Of a DNA stretch of 64,000 nucleotides, positions 24,101 through 33,643 are shown one piece after another (the stretch's first letter is position 1; each line of letters begins with the position of its first letter). The notes beneath the pieces were generated by a model. That model was given only the letters and a program-made list of their open reading frames with translations, was not told where the DNA came from and searched no databases. The DNA is from Phoronis australis (lineage: Eukaryota > Phoronida > Phoronidae): NCBI GenBank assembly GCA_002633005.1, contig NMRA01000077.1:542498-606497 (forward strand), in the 5' to 3' direction. Both the position numbers and the translations under genes were made by a program.

Positions 24101-24292
24101 CAAATTACGTGCAGGAGGTTTGTTTTTATCTCACTGAATGACCTTGACATTTCTTAAGGTATTGTGTTTTGTCTGTATTTTTAGAATGGTGTCAAGGTAC
24201 ATCCCGGTCACCCTCTTCAAACTCCAACTGAGGCTTCCATATTTGAACATTTGGGATTGACATACCGCTCTCCAAAGGAAAGAGATCATTAA
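8810..24292 (+). CDS. POLL: DNA polymerase lambda, complete nine-exon coding region
   Basis: Family X DNA polymerase of gap filling in base-excision repair and non-homologous end joining, acting in the nucleus. Joining 8810-9322, 9846-9923, 11051-11158, 14434-14613, 16679-16807, 19411-19579, 20885-20976, 21559-21720 and 24185-24292 gives 512 codons plus stop with consistent phases and GT/AG borders. Order: basic patch KRRK (8-11), BRCT domain (about 22-112), hydrophilic linker (113-180), 8-kDa lyase domain with two helix-hairpin-helix motifs (about 180-300), then fingers, palm and thumb. Residues read by alignment to the family: lyase lysine K248 in LADKI, metal-binding D365 and D367 in CGDVDVLI, D428 in RRLDI, nucleotide-pocket YF (443-444) in YFTGSAHFN. 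Human POLL is 575 residues; the difference lies mainly in a shorter linker. An in-frame TGA at 8804-8806 supports the start. Gene identity is near certain; exact borders follow consensus and homology. Confidence 0.96.
9846..9923 (+). CDS. POLL: POLL exon 2: linker end and start of the 8-kDa domain
   Basis: Codons 172-197 (26 codons, phase 0 to 0). Acceptor TTTCATTTCAG; donor AAAG followed by GTGAGT. The end, [11 protein letters not shown], aligns with the family's NxxITEKLE start of the 8-kDa lyase domain. It was placed because it is the only open segment between exons 1 and 3 with good splice sites and family similarity. Confidence 0.9.
10011..10079. repeat. CT-rich microsatellite
   Basis: (CT)n followed by (CCCTCT)n with one CCGTCT variant, in POLL intron 2. 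Confidence 0.95.
11051..11158 (+). CDS. POLL: POLL exon 3: 8-kDa lyase domain, first half
   Basis: Codons 198-233 (36 codons, phase 0 to 0). Acceptor TGTGTTTCAG, donor GGGAG followed by GTTAGT. It contains [20 protein letters not shown], a family hallmark of the 5'-phosphate-binding helices. Confidence 0.95.
11519..11633. repeat. 49-bp-arm perfect-looking hairpin in POLL intron 3
   Basis: The left arm 11519-11567 (GGATATACAGAATTGATTTA...) and right arm 11585-11633 are complementary over 49 bases with about three differences and a 17-base loop. TCCTATTACATT occurs at 11482-11493 and again at 11631-11642, like a 12-bp target duplication. It may be a tiny fold-back insertion or a small-RNA hairpin. 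Inference only. Confidence 0.85.
11640..14433. other. Rest of POLL intron 3
   Basis: 11840-12400 is richer in GC than its surroundings and open on both strands, but no family was recognised. It may be an old insertion. 13180-13273 holds a two-copy duplication with TCTGTGACTG...GTGTAATTATTAGG. The remainder is plain AT-rich intron. Confidence 0.4.
14434..14613 (+). CDS. POLL: POLL exon 4: helix-hairpin-helix motifs and lyase lysine
   Basis: Codons 234-293 (60 codons, phase 0 to 0). Acceptor TTTTCTTTCCAG, donor CAG followed by GTAAAG. The first hairpin is [12 protein letters not shown], whose lysine (K248) matches the Schiff-base lysine of the family (K312 in human lambda, K72 in beta). The second hairpin is [12 protein letters not shown]. 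Confidence 0.96.
14614..16094. other. POLL intron 4, upstream part, no feature seen
   Basis: Ordinary intron sequence. There is a short C-rich tract at 15374-15391. No exon-like or RNA-like segment was recognised. Confidence 0.4.
16095..16632 (+). mobile_element. Dispersed repeat family B, short copy
   Basis: It starts with a 30-base near-palindrome (16099-16128, arms ATGCGCCCACATAT and ATATGTGGACGCAT). It ends GTGGGCGCA (16597-16605), the inverted match of the TGCGCCCAC start, followed by TTTCAACGCTCCGCGATGC and CTCTTGTT. Between lie modules with CTGGTGGC, CCTAGTGGT and TCTAGTGGC words at 16140, 16290 and 16546. Ends and modules match copies at 50.2-51.5 and 54.8-56.2 kb. No protein frame is conserved. 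It lies in POLL intron 4. Confidence 0.85.
16679..16807 (+). CDS. POLL: POLL exon 5: fingers subdomain
   Basis: Codons 294-336. Acceptor TTCTTCAG. It encodes [11 protein letters not shown] and [12 protein letters not shown], which link the 8-kDa domain to the fingers. Two in-phase donors are possible: after 16804 (GTGGTC) or after 16807 (GTCAGT). I chose 16807 because the donor is closer to consensus and because the extra valine restores the family spacing before ACGSYRRG. Confidence 0.93.
16897..17190. repeat. 14-bp minisatellite, 21 units, CpG- and E-box-rich
   Basis: Consensus unit (T/C)GTC(A/G)TAGCGCACG, 21 units in POLL intron 5. Unit junctions create either CACGTG (eight times) or CACGCG. 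The density of CpG is far above the AT-rich surroundings, so the array is either young or little methylated. Confidence 0.95.
17793..17948. repeat. 78-bp tandem duplication
   Basis: Units at 17793-17870 and 17871-17948 begin CAAAGTCACATAAGACCAGG and differ at one site. They lie in POLL intron 5. The near identity shows a recent duplication. Confidence 0.95.
18115..18156. repeat. (CA)21 microsatellite
   Basis: Uninterrupted dinucleotide run in POLL intron 5. The 66-codon frame over it is an artefact of the run. Confidence 0.97.
18160..19410. other. POLL intron 5, downstream part, no feature seen
   Basis: AT-rich sequence with short open frames on both strands, none of which I recognise. No repeat is evident. 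Confidence 0.4.
19411..19579 (+). CDS. POLL: POLL exon 6: palm with first two catalytic aspartates
   Basis: Codons 337-392 plus the first base of codon 393. Acceptor CATCTTCAAG, donor ATTG followed by GTACAT, a weak donor but the only one that fits the reading frame of exon 7. It carries the nucleotide-triphosphate motif ACGSYRRG and the metal-binding pair in [13 protein letters not shown] (D365, D367). Confidence 0.95.
19580..20884. other. POLL intron 6, no feature seen
   Basis: Starts with a weak donor (GTACAT). No repeats or coding segments were recognised in the 1305 bases. Confidence 0.4.
20885..20976 (+). CDS. POLL: POLL exon 7: palm insert region
   Basis: Two bases completing glycine 393, then codons 394-423. 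The acceptor is TCATTTTAG; the donor is AAAG followed by GTTTGT. It encodes [10 protein letters not shown] and [10 protein letters not shown], both typical of the family between catalytic aspartates two and three. Confidence 0.93.
21559..21720 (+). CDS. POLL: POLL exon 8: third catalytic aspartate and nucleotide pocket
   Basis: Codons 424-477 (54 codons, phase 0 to 0). Acceptor TATTTACAG, donor GGAAG followed by GTTGGC. It holds [16 protein letters not shown] with the third metal-binding aspartate (D428), then [13 protein letters not shown] and GMSLSEHSL of the thumb. It is the best conserved exon in the gene. Confidence 0.96.
21859..22164. repeat. 51-bp tandem repeat, six copies
   Basis: Units begin GAGATCAGGCTCTGCAAGTT and differ by a few bases. 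Because 51 is a multiple of three, the array stays open for 109 codons as a 17-residue repeat ([17 protein letters not shown]). It sits inside POLL intron 8 with no splice support, so I call it a minisatellite, not an exon. Confidence 0.93.
23801..23885. repeat. TATG microsatellite
   Basis: (TATG)n with TATA and GCATAT interruptions in POLL intron 8. Confidence 0.95.
24185..24292 (+). CDS. POLL: POLL exon 9: thumb C-terminus and stop
   Basis: Codons 478-512 and TAA at 24290-24292. The acceptor is TATTTTTAG. The [16 protein letters not shown] stretch and the ending ERDH match the family's C-terminal TPTE...LGLPYR...ERDW. The last aromatic residue is replaced by histidine. Confidence 0.95.
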   Translation, partial: NGVKVHPGHPLQTPTEASIFEHLGLTYRSPKERDH

Positions 24293-24399
24293 AGTGTATG
24301 AAGAGATCTCTAAGATGTACATTCCCTATGTACCAAATTGTGATGAAGCTTAGATTGCTTTGCTTTGCTGCTTTTTTAACTATACCTGTGTAAATTATT

Positions 24400-24615
24400 G
24401 AATAGTGAAAACAAGATGCTGTTTCATATCGACATTTTGATGTTACCCAATAGTATCATCAGGATTATTGTCAGCACAAATGCCAGAAAAACAGTCAATT
24501 ACTTAGCTTTTTTCTCGCCTTTACACATATTTATTGCATCTGTGTGCTGACTATAATCCTGATGATAATGAGTAATATTAAGACTTCGATATGAAACAGT
24601 GTCTTGTTTTTATTC
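24400..24615. repeat. Long inverted repeat in the presumed POLL 3' UTR
   Basis: Arms 24400-24483 and 24536-24615 are inverted and largely complementary (for example CATATCGACATTTTGATG against the complement of the right arm around TTCGATATGAAACAG), with a loop of about 52 bases. Copies of ACTATACCTGTG(C)TAA flank it in direct orientation at 24379-24393 and 24628-24643. It starts 108 bases after the POLL stop codon. It is most likely a MITE or fold-back insertion, and a transcript reading through would form a long hairpin. Confidence 0.8.
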
Positions 24616-26800
24616 TTTAACTTTTTACTATACCTGTGCTAATGAACAGTACACCTTTGAGAGTTTTGTGTAATTTGATTGATAATTTTCTGTAATTTTT
24701 GTAATGGTGCTGCTTGTGAGTGTCCCCGTTTTTAAAATTTTAGAGCTTTGCAGAACACTCTCAGGAAGTTAATATACTTTGGCTTATTTTTGTTGTAGTT
24801 ACTGGAATGATTTTTGTCTGTTTAATTTGCACTGATAATGTGCTAAAGTGCAATATTTGGAACACTTGTCATTTATTTTATCCTGTTTTTATTTATTCTG
24901 GTCCCAGCAATCTCTGTGTTATATTACAATACTTGTATCTGTGATGTCACTATAGGTTCAAGAATAATATGACTGTTACTGAGACATCCATTTTTACCCA
25001 ATGGGGAGTGTTGAATGTTTTAATATTACAACTTCCTTTCTATGTTTATACTGGGTGGGAATGGAGCAGCCCATAGGTTTTTATTTTGTCTTAATTACCA
25101 ACTTCATTCTTATTTTGTCTTGCTGTGAGCGTAAAACTTTAGCTCTGGAATGCCAGTTCCCGCGCATGACCTATGTATTCTATTGTTAGAGCTTGCAACC
25201 CCAAGACTTGCAGAGAGAGTTTGCACTATGAATTTCTGGCTGTCTGCTTGACTGAGTTTTGATCGAGTGTTGTAGCTATTAAAGCAAGCCTAATTTCATT
25301 GCCCCATTTTTATTTTGTTATTTTTGTTCATCTAGTGTGGCTCTTGAGGTAGGGTTCCAGCAATTTCTGGGCAATAGTAGTCAACAAACCGGACAATTTC
25401 ACTGGTTATTCTTTATACACACCTACCTGTGGCCCTGGCTGGATGGCCTCTGATATCTTTCCAGCTCAACAGCCTATCAAACTACATGACAGGAGTTTTT
25501 CAACAAGACATTTTTGGTGTTACAATCATGTTTCAGTATTTTATGGAAAGAAATAACATTTGGTTTTTCCGAGTTTTTGTCCTGCAATTATAAATTAAAA
25601 TTTTAGGCCCTACCAACAGATGTGTTTATGTAACTTTCGAAAAACTACTCGTAGCTAAGTGGTGGGTGTGTGTATCTGCATGTTTATATTATTATTGTTA
25701 TATATTATTACTGTTTTTAATTGTTTCTATAAAAACAATTCATTTGTGCTATGTTTACCCGTTGCCCAGATGCCATTTTGTTAATTAGATTTCTGAATAG
25801 TTGGCCTACTGTCATCTGTTGTGTTTACCTATACCCCTGAAATAAAATTTAAGAAATGAAAAGTTTATCTTGTAAAATAATCCAATCCAGTTCTTTGTGT
25901 TTCTAACAATGTACAGTTTTCCTGCTCTTGGCAAACTGTCACACTTTCAATTTTCCTCCCATCTCTCCACACCATCAGAATGTCCCCTTTTTGACACATG
26001 GCGAAATTGGCATAATTATCATATACTGTTGTAATTATCATATACTATTGTAATTTCCTATGCGACATACCTATATTTTTCCCTTGGGCTAAAAAAGAAA
26101 ACAAAAATCACCATCAAGCACTTTTGCTCAACAAAAAATGTTGTCAGGACGTTTTTGCGCGTTGCAGGGAACATTTCACTGTTGCGATTTGTCAGACGCA
26201 GAAGTTCCGCTTTTCAATGAATCCAGTTGTTATGTTTTGTTTTCATGTGGACTGTGACAACTATGCAACAGGTGCTTAAAATAATGTCTGTGTTATGAAT
26301 ATTGTTTTTTCCGAAGTGCACTTTCTTTAGTAATATAAAAAATGTGTTATATGCTGTGAGGTTAGCTGTTATTCACCTGCCCAGGTGAAGAATGTATTGC
26401 TTGATATATCATTAATTTTGTATATTTATTCTACCCATTGAATAAAGTCAGTGATATTTATGGGTTTACTCGGCGTTATCTCGTGAAATAAGAATGAGAA
26501 TAAATAGCTACTTCATTCCAGCTCTTACAAACACCTAACATTCACCAACTGATGAACATGCCTGGCTGTCTGTCTTTTTAGTGGCTATGAAGCTTTCCGA
26601 CAAAAAGGAGTAACTATCCATTTAGACCATTTACTGTTGTAAAATTCTTCTTGATTTGGTACTTATTCAGATAAGAAGTGGTATCAGGATTTCGAAGAAT
26701 TGACGAGGTGGGATTGACCTGGCTGGTGGTTTGGGACAGCGCCAAAGTGTAAAACGACAACGAAATGCCATTTCTTCCAAACCCCGGCACTTAGAAATTT
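24616..26800. other. Probable POLL 3' UTR and downstream flank
   Basis: No gene is seen. A short double repeat (AATTATCATATACTNTTGTA) lies at 26012-26052. Polyadenylation hexamers occur at 25841 and 26441. Confidence 0.4.
25841..25846 (+). promoter_or_regulatory. Candidate POLL polyadenylation signal
   Basis: This is the first AATAAA I found downstream of the POLL stop. ATTAAA variants occur earlier (25278, 25594) and another AATAAA lies at 26441. Without transcript data the true site cannot be chosen. Confidence 0.3.
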
Positions 26801-26804
26801 GAAT

Positions 26805-26875
26805 TCTTTTCTGAGTAAGGAATAGTTTGAGACCAGTTTTATAATGGCAAATGGTGTAAATTAAGTTACTTTTTG
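26805..26875. repeat. Dispersed repeat D, short copy
   Basis: AGTTTGAGACCAGTTTTATA followed by ATGGCAAATGG resembles 43385-43450 (AGTTAAAACCAGTTTTATAG then TGGCAATTGG) and, more weakly, 41325-41395. The full element is not defined. Confidence 0.45.
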
Positions 26876-27934
26876 ACAAAACTCACCTGTTTGTGTCAAC
26901 TTAGTGTCAATACGCAGTTCGTCCACACATTTGAATTAGTAGACAACGTGACTTCCTGCTTGGTTCAATCAATTGGTTCAGTGGTATTCAGCTTTGAAAA
27001 ACTTGTAATACTGCTTCAGACATAAAGTTTGGCTTTTGGGTTGATACCAACACGTTGACTTTCCAGATGTTTTACTGTGAGTCGACAATTTCAATTCTGC
27101 CACCAGTCAAGAACCATGCAAATAATTGTAGCCGTTCTGGAAATGAAAATGGCAAGCAAAGTTGTTTTTAACGTCCGTGTTTGCTTAAATCCATCCGAAA
27201 TATAGTACCTGAGGTTCTGATTATTACTTTTATTTTTATTAAACTAGTATATCAAAGTGCATTTAGAATGCGATGCCCCATCATGTGGTAAACCCATATT
27301 TCACTCGATGCCTATTAAAACAAGTTGACGTGGAGGGCACTAATAGCGGTATTCCTCGGCTACTTAAGTTAAATTGGACATATAGTCATTAAATCTATGA
27401 AGTGGTCCACTTAGTTAAAATCGGTTGCCACATGCGTGGTCCTGGCTTACCCTGGTTTTGACCTTTAAGTTTTCTCACACATTCAAACAACATAGTATTG
27501 AGGAGTTCTCTATTGAAAATGGGGTTGGTAGTTTATAATTATAGGTATTATTTACCTTCAACTCCTCTTGCCAAAACTACCCTGGCTCAATATTTGATTT
27601 TTTCTCAGTAAAGGTTTACCAAAAATTGGTTTTTCATTGCTTCCCTTGCACCGCTGCTGCGCTGCACTGTTATGAGAGTGATTTTTCAGAAGTCGGGATA
27701 ACCAAAAGCAACATCAAAATGAGGATCGAGCTGTTTACTGTAGGGATAAGACGTTTCCTTGGATCAGTGAACTCGAGAATTTTCGGGTAGCATTTGTTAG
27801 GGTGACGGTGAAGTTTAGCAATGTCTAAAAGCTCAAATAATTGATTTTCGTTTGAAACACAAACGTCAGTAATGAGATATGGATAAACTACGATTCACTT
27901 TGAAATGAATGAAAGATAAAATTGTCGGTTCCAA

Positions 27935-28063
27935 CCTGTTTTCCATCGAGTTAATGATTTGAGAGCACTGCTCACGGCCAAAATCGTTATCAAAATATTC
28001 TGGAAAATAATGCCAGAGGTCGATGAATTTGTAAATGGGAAACGAGATATTCAGCATATGCAC
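27935..28063 (-). other. Candidate exon or chance open frame
   Basis: On the minus strand an open frame reads MLNISFPIYKFIDLWHYF, continues through DNDFGREQCSQIINSMENR, and could splice at ACAG followed by GTTGGA (near 27935). The composition is protein-like and the frame stays open for about 50 codons, but I do not recognise the family and see no matching exon nearby. No function is proposed. Confidence 0.2.
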
Positions 28064-28239
28064 AAATGTGGACCCGTGCCAAGAACATGTGTTTGCATTA
28101 TTGCATACAGTAACAAATGTTTATAATACAGGAGTGGCTGCCAAATGTTCTCGTTTAGTGTCCGTCTATACTTATCAGCACACTAAGAAGCCTCTTTTAA
28201 ACATGATGATTGTCAGCTTTCCTTTAATGAATCAGTGAT

Positions 28240-31200
28240 TTTTTTGCTGATTTCACAGTATGTGTCCCCTCCTTTACACGCAAAAATAATACGGTATTCA
28301 TTTCCGGTAGATTCTGCTGATATAGAGTAGTGGGAGACTAGTACTAACTGAGACTAGACGACTCCGACTTTATTCTGCCTCACGGTTGGTGATAGAAATA
28401 ATGTCAAATGATTTAGCAACGAAGGCTGGTCCTCTTTCAACAAAGGCACAGATTGGTCTTCTCATCAAAATCAGTATTTTTTGTTGATGTCAGTTGAGTA
28501 TCGGCAACATATCTATAATCGCGTAATTACCGCGTTAGTGTTAGTTCGTAGTCAATGCGTAGCACTGACGGATGCGGCACCTTTCAGCCTAGTCAGTTCA
28601 CGTGACCTTCCAACAGGTAGTCAGTGCGGTCAGGACTTGACTGCATTTTTACTTGTACAAAGTAGATTGCGTGCTGGAGGCAGTAACGAGGATAGCCTAA
28701 TCATATCTTACGGATAAAAATTGTAGAATCCACTTGACCAACAAATTGAACGGATTCTTAAGTTACTGGATGTTTTTGTTGCTCCAGGGGCCAACTAGAC
28801 TACTGTGGAGTCGCTCTTTTATTTTACCCTAAAATATTCTGCATTCTTTCCAACATAAATAATATCCAGATTTATTCTAATTTATCGTTTACGACACAAA
28901 AACAGGAGTAGAAGCCCGTTGCATTCCCCCCCTTTGGTTGAAGAAGTTGAATTTTGATGTACGGTAGACCACTCTCTACTATAGATTGGTCTCACCTTGC
29001 TCATTACTCAGAAGCCAAGTGATTTTGGCCGTGCTAAGAATTAACTGTTGGTACACCTTGTTCGCCGAATGATGCAGTGTGACTTGTCATCTTGGCGAGC
29101 CTCGTCTTGAACATGCGAAATGTACTTTCTTCCCAATCCCAGAACTCACGACTATTTTGACAATAAAGACCAATTTCATAACGGTAGTGGTCTTAAATCA
29201 AAAATTGGGTCTCGTAAAGAGCGGCAGGTTTATAGCCACTTTAAAGAAGTTTGTAACACCTGGACCGCAGTGATTCAATTAACGTTTTAAAGTACGTGCC
29301 ATTCGTGCCAGTTATTCGCGTTGAACTTGATGAGTTCGTTATGGACAACTTTTCGCTGGCGATTGGTACGGTTATTAGTTGCTATTTTATAGGACGTCAC
29401 CCCGGCAATACCGGATTTCCCGCTGTCCGGGGCCGCAGCCGTGTATCTTGCCAGGATATCTATAAATCATATTCCATCAGACATATTTTTCTCGTGAATG
29501 CCACGTTTTAATGGTAGCATTTTTTTTTCGTTTATAGAAAATGAGCTCAATTTGTTTAGGCGAGACGATACCACCCATACTACGAAGACCGGGAAAAATA
29601 CACGCCCGAAACGACATCTGAAGGGCTAAAATAGAATTCCATCACGGTAGTTGATCAGTGAAGAACTAAATATCATTCAAAGATGCGTGTATGTGCATTT
29701 TTGTCGGCACCCTCATCATCGAAACATAGTGACGTACGTTCTTGCGTAAATGCCTGGCTATGCACCCCTGTGCCTACTGTTAGTGTTCAACAATTCTTAT
29801 AAAGTTGGATTCGACTGTCTTCAAATTTATTCACCGCGATGGTCGACTCCCTAAAGAATCCCAATAGTGCCATTTTGAAGTGAAGAAAAATATTTTGTTA
29901 TTTGGGGGCCGGCAGAAAATGAAATATTTTTCCTGGTAGCCGCCAATCGGGAGGGAGATCGGAGGTCCTAGGACTACCTGTCGTTTGAAGAAAGTCAACT
30001 GTGAACACTCGTCAGGCCAAAGTCCCGCCCACACACAGCCTACCCCAGAACAGTTTGCATTAATGCANCACACATCCGATAACTGGGGTAAGAGGGAAGT
30101 TGTCACCCTTTTGCGTGACAATGAACACCTAATGCCAATACGGCGCGCAACAAAAAACCCGTCTGCCTGTAAACATAGCTGATAGTTACTTGCTCCCTAC
30201 CCACTTTTGCGGCAACACAGCCTTTACAAAAATACCGTGTACACACAGCCTACCCCACAACAACTTGCACTATTGCAACTTGCCCCACTTATAAGTCTTG
30301 GGGCTACGCTCAATTTGGCCCATAGTGACAGCACGTGATTAGTCACAATATTAGCATTCCGCGCATAGTATGATAATTTCTCGAAATGTCTCCTCAGTTG
30401 ATTTGCATTCTGGTCACGCGTCTTACCTGCCTTTTCAGAAGTACCACACTAATTATAGCAATGATTGACGAATCCCTCTGCAATCTCACACGTTGGTGGA
30501 ACCGATCACTTGGCGGCGATTCAAGACGATAAAATTCAAATTAAATTGATTATTGTGTATGTGACACATGGAAACGAATTATCATCTTCTATTCGGATAC
30601 AAATAGTACCCAAAGCTGCGTGTCTTTCTTTGCATTTACTCACAATAATGGCGGGAAATTTTTTAATCCAGATGTTCTCAGAAAAGTCCGTACCGTTGGG
30701 TATAAAATTTCAACGACCTCAACGTATTGTTTTTGTAACTTATAGCATCTCGTGAGGGCATGCCTAATTTTAATTATAATTATTTCAAAACCAATCAAAA
30801 TGGTAAAAAACAAAGATTCAGAAACTTTATTTGTGGAATAACAGTGTTAGCCAACCGTGGCGGCAAAGCCATGCCAAAGAGGTACCAAAATTACTGTAGA
30901 GAACTTTCGTACCCATGAGACTAACTGCAGTGAACTAAAATACTAGCATACACAGATTCAGTCAAAGGGTCACCGACCAATCAACTAATATTTTCCTAAC
31001 TGTTTTCAGGGCCTGGGGTTTAATCTATGTACTCAAAGTCGGAATCGAAATTAATGTTTACATTTTCCGTTCTGCTCTACCTGTACAATGGACTTAATAT
31101 AAGTGTCTCTATCATTCTGTACTGGGGTATAGTACAGTTTACCTGGATGACTGCCGAATCCTAGATTGCTCTTGATAATGCCGTAATTAAAGTTACAAGT

Positions 31201-31254
31201 TCAAGTATAAACTAGAAATCTCGAGCTTTTACTCGATTTCATGACTTTAATTTA
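28240..31254. other. Intergenic DNA, mostly featureless
   Basis: The stretch 28.3-30.3 kb has more GC than the rest but only short unrecognised frames. 30015-30300 contains phrases shared with family C (see that entry). One ambiguous base is at 30068. Confidence 0.4.
30015..30330. repeat. Possible family C repeat fragments
   Basis: ACACAGCCTACCCCAGAACA (30031) and ACACAGCCTACCCCACAACA (30242), each followed by a TTGCAnTA(A/T)TGCA-like segment, then AACTTGCCCCACTTA. The AACTTGCCCC words recur at 47.2 kb. The borders are unclear. Confidence 0.4.
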
Positions 31255-31440
31255 ACAGTTACCAAGTTAAAGCTTGGACTAAAAACTCATCTGCGTGTAC
31301 CACAGTTTATTCGAGAACAGTTACCAAGTTAAAGCTTGGACTAAAAACTCATCTGCGTGTACCACAGTTTATTCGAGCACAGTTACCAAGTTAAAGCTTG
31401 GACTAAAAACTCATCTGCGTGTATCACAGTTTATTCGAGC
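31255..31440. repeat. 62-bp tandem repeat, three copies
   Basis: Units at 31255, 31317 and 31379 begin ACAGTTACCAAG and contain the palindrome CCAAGTTAAAGCTTGG-like core. They are nearly identical. Confidence 0.95.
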
Positions 31441-31449
31441 ACAGTTACC

Positions 31450-32515
31450 TTGAAATTGTATAAAAGCAGGATGAAATAGGTACAAGTTCTATCATGTGTT
31501 TAGAGATAAGACCCTAGGCCCTGTTTTATCACCGTAGTCATTTTGACAAGATAATTTCAATCTCATCTGTTATTACAGTTTTCACACTTGATGACAAAAA
31601 CCGTCGAAACTTGCCCAAATGAATTTTAATGCGAGCAGACAAAAAATTGGAATGACGTACTTTTATAGGTAACAGTAAAAATTAACTTCCTTCAAGTTGC
31701 TCCAACAATTGATAATCTAGACGGTTTATTAATCTACCTCTTCCAGTTATCTATGAAGGCTACTGTCGCCTGCTAATTGTGTACCACTATTGTTGCATAA
31801 CTCACAGTTGCATTTCATAAAAAGCGCGAACAGTATTGAGCCTTGAAGGTTGTCTCAGGCCTTCTTTGCAAAAGTTAAAAACACCGAATGATTTTCCTCA
31901 ATCTCGGAAATATGTCAATAAACTGAAACTTTTCGCAAATAACGCGTGTATTACTGTCGATTTCACAAAAACTACCCATCGCAGGCTACTTGGGGCATAT
32001 CTGAACAAACTTTATATTCTTAAAATTATACTTAATAAAGCACCGATAAGAAGTTCATCTCCTTCAAAAATTTTCCGTTAGTTATGACTGAAAACATTTG
32101 CGTTTTGAATCGTTCCGCGACCTTTCATCGACAGATAATTCTTTGTTTTTTGATAAAATTTTAGATAGACCTTTTACCAAGACTGTGCGGCAATATAACA
32201 ACTACCGTCAGCTATGTTTTAATATTAAAATCTTGAAGGGTCTACTACAGACAGCCTAAACATTTTTGATTGAACGTTTAGGTTGCCATAACGCAAGGCC
32301 TTGTTGTTTCCAAGACAATCGGTGGCATACAACGCGATTTAAGATCAGAAAGCTTCGTTGCTGTGTCTTCATGGTCTGTACCGCGACTGATTTGGAGACC
32401 TGCGCTCACCAAAAAAAAGCAGCCACCCCCATCAATTTTAACCATGTTCTCGTGTGTTTTTTGTTGAAAAGCTGCCGCAAAGGCGCATAAGTAAGGGTAA
32501 GTAGGTTTAAACGCC
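31450..32515. other. Intergenic, no recognisable gene
   Basis: Short frames only. No repeats or conserved motifs were recognised. Confidence 0.4.
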
Positions 32516-32521
32516 ACTGAA

Positions 32522-32597
32522 GATTTGAGAAGCGATGATTTGAGAAGCGATGATTTGAGAAGCGATGATTTGAGAAGCGATTATTTGAGAAGCGATG
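32522..32597. repeat. 15-bp tandem repeat, five copies
   Basis: GATTTGAGAAGCGAT repeated; the fifth unit has TATTTG. Confidence 0.95.
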
Positions 32598-32739
32598 AAG
32601 AAAATCCCGCGTTTTAGTATGTCTCAAGTCGGGTAGATTTTTATGTTTTTGAAAAAGTGAGCATCTAAGGTAAAAGCAGTCACTACAATAATTTTCTTAT
32701 ATAAAACGCCATCGCTACTTGTATTGCTACAAAATGTTT

Positions 32740-32897
32740 CAGTGGCGGATTTAGAGGGGGGCCAAGGGGCCATATCCCCCCCAAAATACCCCAGACTCCA
32801 TTTGGCAGTTCGGGGGGGGGGTGCAAATGTCTGACGGGCAAATTCCAGGCTAATACTCTACCCTGCCCCCCAACTCAAAATCCTGGATCCGCCCTTG
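32740..32897. mobile_element. Small TIR element (hAT-like MITE candidate)
   Basis: It begins CAGTGGCGGATTTAG and ends as the inverse, CTGGATCCGCCCTTG. Starts of the type CAGTGGCGGATCCAG are common on non-autonomous hAT-type elements in animals. It contains runs of G and C (GGGGGG, CCCCCCC). The 8-bp flanks do not match clearly, so the class is tentative. Confidence 0.55.
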
Positions 32898-32984
32898 TGT
32901 TTTTATCAAGTGTAAATTCCATGGGTAGGCTAAGGGAAAATATATGTTATGTTCGGTTTTCGGATCCACTGAGGTTTTTCTATA

Positions 32985-33042
32985 GGCACTAACATACCAG
33001 TAAACAATTCTATAGGCACTATCATACCAGCAGACAGTTCTG
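32985..33042. repeat. 30-bp duplication
   Basis: TATAGGCACTAACATACCAG and TATAGGCACTATCATACCAG, two adjacent copies upstream of the erg exon. Confidence 0.8.
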
Positions 33043-33059
33043 ATATGCTTAGATTTCAT

Positions 33060-33643
33060 TAGCTCCGAAAGTATTAAATGAACACAAAAATCAGCAATAC
33101 GTAGGCCTATACATTAAGAGTCGGCGAATTTGATTCTCGCTACCCACGAGGCCGGTTTTTTGTATTTTCAAAGTACTTTAAGACCATATCAAAAAAAATT
33201 GACGAGAGTCTCAAATTCTTAGATGGTGCTCTTACGTATGCCTTTGTAATTTTGATTGATTTTTTGTCAGTACTTTTGGGCGAATTTATGATTGTTGTAT
33301 TGGCTGCGAGAAAAACAGCAGTCAGAACCCTAAGATCATTCCGTATGCCCGGCGCCTGAGTGGAGGCACCGAGTTTTGGAAACTTTCAAAACCAAGCCTC
33401 CAGACATCTGTCCTCTTCCACTTAAAGTAGAGACAAAGTGCACAACAGAACACGTAATCGTTAATATAGATTTATCACGTTTATTTAATAAGGGAGAGAA
33501 ACGTTCGATTTCTTCTCTCTCGTTGCACATATTGACATTTTCACACGCCAAGGGAGTGAAACAGAACAGCCAATTCATTCTGCAGTAAATATGCCAGTAA
33601 AAGCGAATGTGTTTCGTGCGTGCGGGTAACAAAGTCGGATAAA
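33060..33643 (+). other. 5' flank and presumed 5' UTR of erg
   Basis: The bases before the start codon are GGATAAA. No TATA box or initiator can be singled out. Short frames on both strands here are not recognised. Confidence 0.35.
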
